5,662 nt of DNA from a bacterium (GTDB lineage: Bacteria; Vulcanimicrobiota; Xenobia; RGZZ01): assembly GCA_021782195.1 (NCBI GenBank), contig JAJXVI010000190.1:1-5662 (forward strand), written 5' to 3'. The notes under the pieces were generated by a model that worked only from the letters and a program-made list of their open reading frames with translations, did no database searches and was not told where the DNA came from. Shown here piece by piece: positions 1-5,501 of the stretch. Position numbers and translations under genes: made by a program. Positions within the stretch are counted from its first letter, which is position 1. Each line of letters starts with the position of its first letter.

Positions 1-366
1 GTGCTGATGGCGGTGAGCAATGCACTTCAGAACGCGTTGATTGGCAACGACAATTCCCTGGGGGGAGGGTTGTTCGGCACGCTCGTTCTTCTGACCGTGA
101 ACCGTCTGATGAACTGGCTCCTTGTCCGGTGGCCGTGGTTGGCGCGACTGGTCGAGGGCGAACCGACGGTGCTCATCGACGACGGGGTCGTGATCGAGCG
201 CAACCTGCGTCGTGAACTGATGACGCGCAATGAACTGGAACGCTCGCTGCGCAAACACGACCTCGACCCGGAGTGTGACCTTCCGAGTGTAAAGAGGGTC
301 CTTCTGGAGATTGACGGCACAGTCACGGTCATTCGCGGAAACATCCCCGACGACGTGGAGTGTTGA
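1..366 (+). CDS. YetF/DUF421 family membrane protein, C-terminal part (5' end cut by window)
   Basis: The reading frame is open from the first base and ends at a TGA at 364-366. The GTG at base 1 reads as an internal valine, so I treat the gene as truncated by the window edge, not as starting there. Visible residues match the end of the DUF421 membrane region (SNALQNALIGNDNSL, then a hydrophobic stretch at about residues 22-45) and the cytoplasmic YetF C-terminal domain: GEPTVLIDDGVV at about 53-64, then LRRELMTRNELERSLRKHD at about 69-87, and a final beta segment near VKRVLLEIDGTVTVI. Full-length members normally have about three N-terminal membrane helices, so much of the membrane part lies outside the window. 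The family's molecular role is poorly defined. The next gene converges on it with 61 bases between the two stops; I see no clear terminator there. Confidence 0.88.
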   Translation: MLMAVSNALQNALIGNDNSLGGGLFGTLVLLTVNRLMNWLLVRWPWLARLVEGEPTVLIDDGVVIERNLRRELMTRNELERSLRKHDLDPECDLPSVKRVLLEIDGTVTVIRGNIPDDVEC

Positions 367-427
367 GTTGCCAGGTCTCGGATGGTCGCATTCTTCGTGA
401 GCCATTCCGCAACGGAGCAACCGCGTG

Positions 428-1066
428 TCAGAAGAGTGGTCCGATTCGGGGGTTGTGCACCGACGACCATGGAAGCGGAAGCTCGGCCAGCAGTTCGAGA
501 ATCGGCATGGGATATGCGTCCAACTTGGGAAGCACGTAGCCTCGTCGTGCCGGGTATCGGGCGAGCAACGCCTGATATCGTTGGAAAAATGGAATCTCGT
601 GTTCATCCCGACAGACCGTCGAGGTTTCCTGGAACACACAGAAATCCCACGGGATCGGTACGCGTGAGTATGACCCGAAGAGCCTGCAGGCAAAGGGACG
701 CGCAGCGTGCACGGTGCAACCGACGTGCAGTCGATACCAGGGACACGTGAACGACCGGTAGACGTGGCGCCGGTCGGGACCGGCCTGTTCAAAACGAACC
801 TCGGTGCCTCGGCCGTTCCTGGTAGCGTGCGCGCAAGCATATTCAAACTCGAGATCGCTGCACGTCATGTACAACGGTGGGCCCACGCAACACCGACCGC
901 AGCCTGCGCACGAACCGGTCACCGGACGTGACGATGTATGACGGTCGATGTCGGCATACAACAGCTCCAGTGCGTCCATCAGGGAAGTGCGTGTCGGTAA
1001 GATGGCATTCTCCTGCATCAAACGGTCAGGGAACCAGTCCTTCCGCCATTTCGTAACGGGGTTCAT
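428..1066 (-). CDS. YkgJ-type CxxCxxCC zinc/iron-cluster protein
   Basis: This is a 212-residue cytoplasmic protein with no signal peptide or membrane segment. It carries the family signature C53-x2-C56-x2-C59-C60 (CAGCGRCC), then C69 and C78, and a second conserved block CPW at 108-110, C117, and the RPFACR stretch with C127. C143 and C152 lie further on. This spacing is typical of the CxxCxxCC (YkgJ/UPF0153) family, thought to bind zinc or an iron-sulphur cluster; the biochemical role is not established. The ATG at 1066 is chosen because GGAG lies 9 bases upstream (1076-1079) inside the 3' end of the prepilin gene, giving a 41-base overlap that suggests translational coupling. An internal ATG at 1018 would remove the overlap but has no close ribosome binding site. 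It converges with the DUF421 gene. Confidence 0.85.
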   Translation of the reverse strand: MNPVTKWRKDWFPDRLMQENAILPTRTSLMDALELLYADIDRHTSSRPVTGSCAGCGRCCVGPPLYMTCSDLEFEYACAHATRNGRGTEVRFEQAGPDRRHVYRSFTCPWYRLHVGCTVHAARPFACRLFGSYSRVPIPWDFCVFQETSTVCRDEHEIPFFQRYQALLARYPARRGYVLPKLDAYPMPILELLAELPLPWSSVHNPRIGPLF

Positions 1067-1481
1067 TGACTCCGACTCCGGGGACCAGCGTATGGTGGCT
1101 TCCGGAGCATGACACAGTATAGTCCACCGGTGCGGTGCTTTCCTGATAGCCCGCCAGGTAGGTGTTGGCTCCAGCCGACGGACAGGTCGGGAGGGTCACC
1201 AGATAATCCGGGGTCAGTGCCTGCAATCCAGATGGATACAACTGGCCATTGTCGTTCGCGTAGGCTTGCAGTGCAACCGCGATGTTGCGCAGGTTCTGCT
1301 CGCAGGCAACGTAGTTGCTGCGTGCACGAGCCTGCCAGTAGTGCGGAAGAAACAGGGCCAGCAGCAGGGCGATGATGAGAAGCGCTACCATCAGTTCGAT
1401 GAGCGTAAACCCACGACGCCCGCGGTATACGCGCATGTCGTGTCGACGGTGATACCCCCGGGCTCTCTCCATCATGGTCAT
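1026..1481 (-). CDS. Prepilin-like protein (type IV pilin / type II secretion pseudopilin N-terminus)
   Basis: This is a 151-residue protein with a basic leader of 24 residues ending in RRG, followed by the class III prepilin signature FTLIELMVALLI. Prepilin peptidase cleavage is predicted between G24 and F25, with F25 the likely N-methylated residue and E29 the conserved Glu5. The hydrophobic helix spans about residues 25-47. The remainder is a short globular part with C60, C100 and C125; the stretch PDYLVTLPTCPSAG (91-104) resembles minor or major pseudopilin-like proteins of GspG type. The ATG at 1481 is supported by AAGGAG at 1488-1493, 6 bases upstream. No assembly ATPase, platform protein or prepilin peptidase gene is nearby, so it is an orphan in this window. 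It overlaps the downstream CxxCxxCC gene. Whether it serves a pilus, a secretion system or DNA uptake cannot be told. Confidence 0.9.
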   Translation of the reverse strand: MTMMERARGYHRRHDMRVYRGRRGFTLIELMVALLIIALLLALFLPHYWQARARSNYVACEQNLRNIAVALQAYANDNGQLYPSGLQALTPDYLVTLPTCPSAGANTYLAGYQESTAPVDYTVSCSGSHHTLVPGVGVNEPRYEMAEGLVP

Positions 1482-1518
1482 GACGGTCTCCTTCTCCTGA
1501 CAGGCATCGTATGCAGGA

Positions 1519-1550
1519 ATGTGTTACAAAACGTCTTTTTCACAACACAT
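1519..1550 (-). promoter_or_regulatory. Interrupted palindrome upstream of the prepilin gene
   Basis: ATGTGTT (1519-1525) and AACACAT (1544-1550) form a perfect 7-bp inverted repeat; three further A:T pairs (1529-1531 with 1538-1540) sit symmetrically inside it. The centre is AT-rich in an otherwise GC-rich region and lies 38-69 bases upstream of the prepilin start. A possible -10 on the minus strand (TACGAT) follows near 1508-1513, without a good -35. A repressor or activator operator, or a small RNA hairpin in the leader, are both possible. This is inference from symmetry and position only. Confidence 0.35.
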
Positions 1551-1577
1551 GTTATGCCCGCCTGGAGTGAGGCCGGA

Positions 1578-1603
1578 CTCGGTCGATCGGCCGATTATCC
1601 GAG
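1578..1603. repeat. 26-bp dyad: ATCGGCCGAT core with CTCGG/CCGAG arms
   Basis: The 10-bp perfect palindrome ATCGGCCGAT (1586-1595) is flanked at equal 3-base distances by the inverted pair CTCGG (1578-1582) and CCGAG (1599-1603). The whole element is centred between 1590 and 1591. It lies in the gene-free stretch between the unknown protein and the prepilin. It may be a protein-binding dyad or part of a transcript 3' structure; there is no T tract on either side, so it is not a classical terminator. Confidence 0.35.
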
Positions 1604-1649
1604 CCCCCTGGGACCAATCCCGAGGAATGAAGGGATTACTCACCCGCAG

Positions 1650-1677
1650 CCGACCGTGGCGAGGACGGCTCGGTCGG
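1650..1677 (-). other. Hairpin just after the stop of the unknown gene
   Basis: CCGACCG (1650-1656) and CGGTCGG (1671-1677) are a perfect 7-bp inverted repeat around a 14-base loop. On the minus strand the stem begins 4 bases after the stop codon (1682-1684) of the unrecognised protein. That position suits an mRNA 3'-end stabilising or terminator hairpin. The bases that follow on the minus strand are GC-rich with no run of T, so Rho-independent termination is not well supported. Confidence 0.4.
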
Positions 1678-1681
1678 AAGC

Positions 1682-2509
1682 TCAGGAACCGCTAGTGGAA
1701 GACGGCGTGGAGGGTGGAGCGGCGGCACTCGGAGGGGGAGTCGGGGGCGGAGGCTGAGTGACCGAGATCGAACCCTGGAGCGAATAGGGAATGCCCGCCG
1801 AAGCTCCGCCACCCGTCAGGAAAATGGTATTTCCGTCTGTTGACGGACTCGCCGAAATGTTGGCAGCGTCACCCGTGGTACTGAGATAGCCGTCGGAGCT
1901 GAGTCCATTCGGGAGCTTGTAGAGTTCCGTGTGATACGGCTCGTCGCCCAGTGTTCCGTCGAGGACGTATCGATTCTCCGCCGCCGTCGGCCCCATGACG
2001 ACTGCCCCTTTCTCATGAACGCTGACGTTTCCAACGCTGCCGTCGAGGTACCAGTACTGGGTATCTGCGTGCGCGTGCAGTTGCTCTGTTGAGGAGCCGA
2101 CCATTCCCGTAATGTCATATCCCCCATCGGAAGAGGGCATCCAGGTCTCGTTGAAGACCTGGTTGGCAATTTCCCCGCTCCCCTGCATGTATGGGGCTCC
2201 CCCGGTATTTATCTGATAGTGCACGTGCGACCCGACGCCGGTGTTGCCGATCTGCAGGTTGAGGTCCGCAGCGGTGGGAGTGTCGAGCGCGGGCGTCATG
2301 GAACCGTACAGCACCGACATGAGATTCGGATTGATTGCAGGCAGCATGGAGGCCTTGGCAGGCGTGTCGATATGAGAGAAATCGAGCGTGTCAGCGGGAA
2401 GTAGCGGCGCAGCAGTTTCAGACAGGTCGGTGGGCATGGCGGCCGCCGCGGACACTTGCGGCAGAATGGGACCGAGACCCTGGGCTGGTCCGACGGGCAA
2501 TGAACTCAT
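1682..2509 (-). CDS. Protein of unknown family, beta-rich repeats and proline-rich C-terminal tail
   Basis: I do not recognise this 275-residue protein. The frame is open further upstream to 2683, but the ATG at 2509 is preferred: GAGGAG lies 7 bases upstream and a sigma-70-like promoter sits just before it. Residues 1-90 are rich in Ala, Pro and Leu with no signal peptide or membrane helix. Residues about 90-250 contain loosely repeated short strands of the type aromatic/aliphatic-x-L-x-G (YDITGMVG 131-138, YLDGSVG 154-160, YVLDGTLGD 181-189, GYLSTTGD 207-214, then FLTGGG at 230-235 and YSLQGSIS at 242-249), spaced about 22-28 residues, suggesting stacked beta hairpins. Residues 253-275 are a Pro/Ala/Ser tail (PPPPTPPP). 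There are no cysteines. A surface, structural or appendage-related role is conceivable next to the prepilin gene, but this is speculation. Confidence 0.75.
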   Translation of the reverse strand: MSSLPVGPAQGLGPILPQVSAAAAMPTDLSETAAPLLPADTLDFSHIDTPAKASMLPAINPNLMSVLYGSMTPALDTPTAADLNLQIGNTGVGSHVHYQINTGGAPYMQGSGEIANQVFNETWMPSSDGGYDITGMVGSSTEQLHAHADTQYWYLDGSVGNVSVHEKGAVVMGPTAAENRYVLDGTLGDEPYHTELYKLPNGLSSDGYLSTTGDAANISASPSTDGNTIFLTGGGASAGIPYSLQGSISVTQPPPPTPPPSAAAPPSTPSSTSGS

Positions 2510-2537
2510 GGATGTTCTCCTCGACAGGTTCACCTCC

Positions 2538-2566
2538 AGTCTAAAGGGTGTGACGCGCAATTCCAA
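2538..2566 (-). promoter_or_regulatory. Sigma-70-like promoter for the unknown protein gene
   Basis: On the minus strand TTGGAA (2561-2566, 4 of 6 to TTGACA) is followed after exactly 17 bases by TAGACT (2538-2543, 4 of 6 to TATAAT). Transcription would begin near 2531, giving a leader of roughly 20 bases that contains the GAGGAG ribosome binding site at 2517-2522 ahead of the ATG at 2509. The tight arrangement supports both the promoter and the chosen start codon. It argues against the longer frame that begins at 2683. Confidence 0.5.
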
Positions 2567-2784
2567 GTCCTGGATGTTAACAGTTTTCGTCATTATGCGG
2601 CCACATCGGTCAGTTTCAGTGCGTTCACCACAACAGTTCCCCGGAACCCGGAGACGTCCTTGGACACAGGCAGCGGCCGTCACATCATCGGTAGAGCTCG
2701 TCCATGGTGGAATCCCCGGACGATCGAAAGGGGAAAGGAGGAAGGGCCGACGAATGTTTGTACCCTGGAGTCGACAAAGCCGTC

Positions 2785-3234
2785 ATGGACTGGCGATTGA
2801 ACATCCTCGAATCCCCATCTGCTATCTCCACCCTGCTTGGCCGGACGCGGCGGATTGCCGTGCTTGGCATCAAGACCGAACAACAGGAGAGCCAACCCGC
2901 GTTCTACGTTCCGGCGTACCTGGCACGTGCGGGCTTCGAGGTCATCCCGATTCCAACATACTATCCTGAGGTGACGGAGATTCTTGGGCAACGCGTGTAC
3001 CGCCGGGTGGCGGATGTGCCCGGCACGATCGACATCCTGAACATATTCCGGCGCCCGACAGACCTGCCCGACCACGTTTCTGACATCATTGAGAAGAGCC
3101 CTACTGCCGTGTGGATGCAAAGTGGGATTCGCAACGACTCCGTGGCTCACACACTGGCCCGAAACGGAATCCTCGTTGTACAGGACCGCTGCCTCATGGT
3201 CTGGCATCGCAACCTTGCAGCACCGACAACCTGA
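2785..3234 (+). CDS. CoA-binding domain protein (YccU-like, Rossmann fold)
   Basis: This is a 149-residue cytoplasmic protein made of a single CoA-binding domain, as in YccU-type proteins. Visible hallmarks are RTRRIAVLGI (21-29, first beta strand and Gly turn), YVPAYLARAGFEVIPI (41-56), YPEVTEILGQRVYRRVADVP (60-79), ILNIFRRPTDLP (84-95), AVWMQSGIRND (108-118) and the C-terminal VVQDRCLMVWH (131-141). These small proteins bind CoA or a related nucleotide; a physiological reaction is not established. The frame is open from ATG 2704, but the family homology starts close to the ATG at 2785, so I use that. AGGAGG (2736-2741) lies upstream of an in-frame TTG at 2758, which is the main alternative. 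A TonB-family gene follows 129 bases downstream on the same strand. Confidence 0.82.
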   Translation: MDWRLNILESPSAISTLLGRTRRIAVLGIKTEQQESQPAFYVPAYLARAGFEVIPIPTYYPEVTEILGQRVYRRVADVPGTIDILNIFRRPTDLPDHVSDIIEKSPTAVWMQSGIRNDSVAHTLARNGILVVQDRCLMVWHRNLAAPTT

Positions 3235-3245
3235 CCCCCCTCGAG

Positions 3246-3298
3246 AAGACTGGTCGAGACCCCCTGTGACGAACGCGGATTTCGGGGGTGCCGGTCTT
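3246..3298 (+). terminator. Long imperfect hairpin after the CoA-binding protein gene
   Basis: AAGACTGGT (3246-3254) can pair with GCCGGTCTT (3290-3298) with G:T wobbles, and after a 4-base bulge ACCCCC (3259-3264) pairs with GGGGGT (3284-3289). A small CGAA/TTCG stem may close the loop. It starts 12 bases after the stop at 3234. Only a short T run (TCTTT) follows, so it may be a weak terminator or a processing and stability element. A TAGAAT (3299-3304), 5 of 6 to a -10 box, follows immediately and could serve the TonB gene, but I see no matching -35. Confidence 0.35.
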
Positions 3299-3363
3299 TA
3301 GAATCGCGTGATCCTTGCTGGGAGGTTCTGTGCAACGACACCGAATTCATCCTGGGTGAGCCG

Positions 3364-4470
3364 ATGATGCTATCTGAAGACCGAGAAAACGCGCGTGATG
3401 CCGCCAGGCGACGTACTGCCTCCTCGCACAGCGAACTTTCCCTGGAGTCGCTGCTGTTTCTTGCATTGCTTTTCCACGCCGTTGCGATCTACAGCTACGT
3501 CGTCTGGAGAGCCTCGAACGCGTCTGGTTTCTTCAGTGAGCCTCCGCCGGTGGTTCTGGTCCACGCCAGGAACGTGAAGTTGATCGATCTTGGCCCGAGA
3601 TTCGGACACCCCGGCACCACGCCAACCCACGGGCACCGATCTTCAGCGCCCCCACGTGGTGCCGCGGGTGCCCATGGCACGCGTTCAGCACAAGCCGCCG
3701 CGCGGCACTCCCCGGTGACGTCCCCTCCTCACACAGTTGCTCGCGCTCCCGCTCCGCGTAACGTCCGCTCCGTAGCCTCTGCTCCGGTCGACGTCCCTGT
3801 CCCTCCGCCGATTCTTCACCGGTCGTCCACAAGCGGACGACCGGTCGAGGATGTTCCCGGCGGGGCTTCCGCGCAGAGCGCTCCAGGTACGCAAGGACCG
3901 TCTCAGGGCGGCGGAAGTTCCTCAGGGACAGGCCAGGGAACCGCCGGCAGCGGAAATGGGACAGGCGGAGGAGGCAACGGCAGCGGTTCCTCGGGCATCT
4001 CCGTAGGTTCGCAGACGTTGAGCGTCGCCTGGCACTACCGTTCGATCGGCCTGACCCAGCACGAGGTTGACGGGGGCGGGTCGTCTCCGCAAAACTGGCC
4101 GGACTTCTGCATCTCGGCCGGACTCTCGCTCGCGAATCTCCTGTCGCGCCCGCATATCTCTCCGCTGCTCATCAAATCATCCCTGCACTATGTCGTGTAC
4201 AGCCAGCAAGATCTTGCGGTGCTCCTGCGAATCAGCGGACGCGTCTTTCTGCGTGTGAGAATTTCGGAAAACGGTCGGCCTTCGGTCACAATCGTGGCAT
4301 CTTCCGGCAATCCCGTTATTGACCGGACCGCGGCGCTCATCGTGAGCAATACGCGCTGGCTGCCCGCACTGCGCAAAGGGCTGCCGGCTGCCGAAACCAT
4401 CTCCTTCCCCGTCGACCTTGAAAATGCGGCCCCCTCTACGAGCAGTGAATCATCGCCACCCGGGGGGTAG
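3364..4470 (+). CDS. TonB-family protein (N-terminal anchor, low-complexity linker, TonB C-terminal domain)
   Basis: This is a 368-residue protein with the usual TonB layout. A cytoplasmic N-terminus (1-26) leads to one membrane helix at about 27-49; H38 in that helix sits where TonB carries its essential histidine, although the serine four residues earlier is Ala here. The periplasmic linker is Pro/Ala/Arg/Ser-rich (about 82-165) and then almost pure Gly/Ser/Asn/Thr (about 166-212). The C-terminal domain (about 288-352) shows SGRVFLRVRISENGRPS, VASSGNPVIDRTA, TRWLPALRKGLP and ISFPVDL, matching the TonB C-terminal fold. TonB transmits inner-membrane energy to outer-membrane transporters. No ExbB, ExbD or receptor gene is adjacent, and the linker is unlike the Pro-Glu/Pro-Lys linker of enteric TonB, so another role is possible. 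ATG 3364 or 3367 may be used; no strong ribosome binding site is seen. It overlaps the convergent deacetylase gene by 21 bases. Confidence 0.82.
   Translation: MMLSEDRENARDAARRRTASSHSELSLESLLFLALLFHAVAIYSYVVWRASNASGFFSEPPPVVLVHARNVKLIDLGPRFGHPGTTPTHGHRSSAPPRGAAGAHGTRSAQAAARHSPVTSPPHTVARAPAPRNVRSVASAPVDVPVPPPILHRSSTSGRPVEDVPGGASAQSAPGTQGPSQGGGSSSGTGQGTAGSGNGTGGGGNGSGSSGISVGSQTLSVAWHYRSIGLTQHEVDGGGSSPQNWPDFCISAGLSLANLLSRPHISPLLIKSSLHYVVYSQQDLAVLLRISGRVFLRVRISENGRPSVTIVASSGNPVIDRTAALIVSNTRWLPALRKGLPAAETISFPVDLENAAPSTSSESSPPGG
3818..3845. repeat. Perfect 11-bp inverted repeat inside the TonB linker region
   Basis: ACCGGTCGTCC (3818-3828) and GGACGACCGGT (3835-3845) are exact reverse complements separated by six bases (ACAAGC). 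The element lies within codons of about residues 152-161 of the TonB-family protein, in the low-complexity linker. As RNA it would form a stable GC-rich stem-loop in the middle of the coding sequence. Neither a target-site duplication nor a second full copy is visible in the window. Confidence 0.6.
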
Positions 4471-5358
4471 GCCAGTCCACTTCTTGACTTGCGGGATCTC
4501 GGTGATGTGAATCCCCGGCTGACTGGCCATCTGGGACACAGTCACAAAATGGAAGCCACGCCTGCGCAGAGTTTCAATGATCGTGGGAAGCGCTTCCAGG
4601 GTCTGTTCAATTCCGTCGTGAAGCAGGATGACAGACCCATTGCTCACACTCTCGAGAATCCGGTGCTCGATAAGCGCCGGACTCGGTCGCAGATAGTCGG
4701 CTGCGTCGTCGGTCCAGAGAACCGTGACGAAGTGAGCCTTTCGTACAGCCTTGAGAAGCGCCGGCGTATATTCTCCACCCGGCGGCCGGATGATGCGCGT
4801 GGGGCTGCCGAGGACCTGGTCGATGGCATCCACACCCTCTTTCATCTCAGCGATGGCAAGATCAGGGCGCAGCGTGTTCAGACGGATATGATGGTAGGTA
4901 TGATTCGCCACCTCGTGTCCGGCGGCCGCCTCCTCCTGAATCAGGCCAGGGTCACGCATCACTTCCTTGCCGACCACAAAAAAGGTTGCTGTAACCTTTT
5001 CCTTCGCTAGCAGGGCAAGCAGGCGCGGCGTGAATCCTGGGTGCGGACCGTCGTCAAACGTCAGTGCAACGTCTCGCAGATGTGTGTTCCCTCGGACAAG
5101 TTCCGTACAGGTGATTTTCCGTTCGAACGTGTACTCGCGATGCGCCTCCAGACGAGCGCGGGCAACGACGTCGTCGGGAAGAGGAGCAAGCCGATCGAGA
5201 AGCAGACAGGCCAGATGAGAGAGGCCTGCGATAGGCGCACACTCGGCCAGATGACAGGCGACCATGCTCCTTTCCCCTGCAGAAGAAAATGGAGCGAGGC
5301 AGAAGAGTGCCAGCGCAGTTGAGAAGATGAAAGCAATGACCGTGAGACGCGACGACAT
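4450..5358 (-). CDS. Exported polysaccharide deacetylase (NodB homology, carbohydrate esterase 4)
   Basis: This is a 302-residue protein with an N-terminal signal peptide (MSSR, hydrophobic core about 5-24, likely cleavage after A27 in SSA-GE). The NodB domain starts near residue 95 and shows the CE4 motifs: TFDDGPHP (100-107, catalytic D102 and metal-binding D103), HTYHH (153-157, metal ligands H153 and H157), RPPGG (191-195), the DDAADY motif-4 position (217-222) and LLHDG (245-249, H247). All expected catalytic and metal-ligand residues are present, so the enzyme is probably active in removing acetyl groups from a cell-wall or exopolysaccharide in the periplasm or outside. A segment of about 65 residues with four cysteines (C35, C40, C51, C84) precedes the domain. 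ATG 5358 is chosen because it gives a clean signal peptide; a TTG at 5397 is in frame. Neither has a convincing ribosome binding site. Confidence 0.87.
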   Translation of the reverse strand: MSSRLTVIAFIFSTALALFCLAPFSSAGERSMVACHLAECAPIAGLSHLACLLLDRLAPLPDDVVARARLEAHREYTFERKITCTELVRGNTHLRDVALTFDDGPHPGFTPRLLALLAKEKVTATFFVVGKEVMRDPGLIQEEAAAGHEVANHTYHHIRLNTLRPDLAIAEMKEGVDAIDQVLGSPTRIIRPPGGEYTPALLKAVRKAHFVTVLWTDDAADYLRPSPALIEHRILESVSNGSVILLHDGIEQTLEALPTIIETLRRRGFHFVTVSQMASQPGIHITEIPQVKKWTGLPPGWR

Positions 5359-5443
5359 TAGGTGCAATTGCGGCGTGCTACGTGAAACTTCCTGCAAACA
5401 GTCGCGCTGTACCCTCAGCGCAGGCCGTGGCGGGAGCTCTCCC

Positions 5444-5467
5444 CAGGCAGACGCTTCTGCAAGCCTG
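5444..5467. other. Short hairpin in the gap before the deacetylase gene
   Basis: GCAGA (5447-5451) pairs with TCTGC (5456-5460) around the loop CGCT, and the outer CAG/CTG bases (5444-5446 and 5465-5467) can extend the stem across a bulge. It lies between the stop of the partial gene at the right edge and the deacetylase start. No T tract follows on the minus strand, so it is at best a weak termination or leader structure. Confidence 0.2.
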
Positions 5468-5501
5468 TCTTCCTGGCAAAGGGAGCGTTCGGACGCCGCA
5501 C

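Noticed and set aside
367..427. Possible bidirectional terminator between the convergent DUF421 and CxxCxxCC genes (TCCG-CAA-CGGA at 406-416)
   Set aside because: A 4-bp stem with a 3-base loop and no T tract is too weak to call.
382..750. Plus-strand open frame opposite the CxxCxxCC gene
   Set aside because: It is an arginine-rich translation of the antisense strand of a recognisable conserved gene, with no ribosome binding site.
769..784. GCCGGTC-GG-GACCGGC palindrome in the CxxCxxCC gene, and the 9-mer ACGACCGGT at 751-759 shared with the TonB inverted repeat
   Set aside because: The palindrome falls in conserved-family coding sequence, and a shared 9-mer is expected by chance in a GC-rich window of this size.
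2636..2647. GTTC-N4-GAAC palindrome, considered as a LexA-type operator
   Set aside because: The half-sites are in the opposite order to the known GAAC-N4-GTTC box, and a 4-bp-arm palindrome is expected by chance.
2510..2683. N-terminal extension of the unknown protein gene to a start at 2683 (minus strand)
   Set aside because: The extension has no ribosome binding site at its start and overlaps a good promoter; the ATG at 2509 has GAGGAG at ideal spacing.
2704..2784. Upstream ATG at 2704 as the start of the CoA-binding protein
   Set aside because: No ribosome binding site precedes it, the strong AGGAGG lies inside the extension, and the added 27 residues do not resemble the family.
2680..3207. 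175-codon minus-strand frame opposite the CoA-binding gene
   Set aside because: Its translation shows no family features, while the plus strand encodes a clear CoA-binding domain over the same bases.
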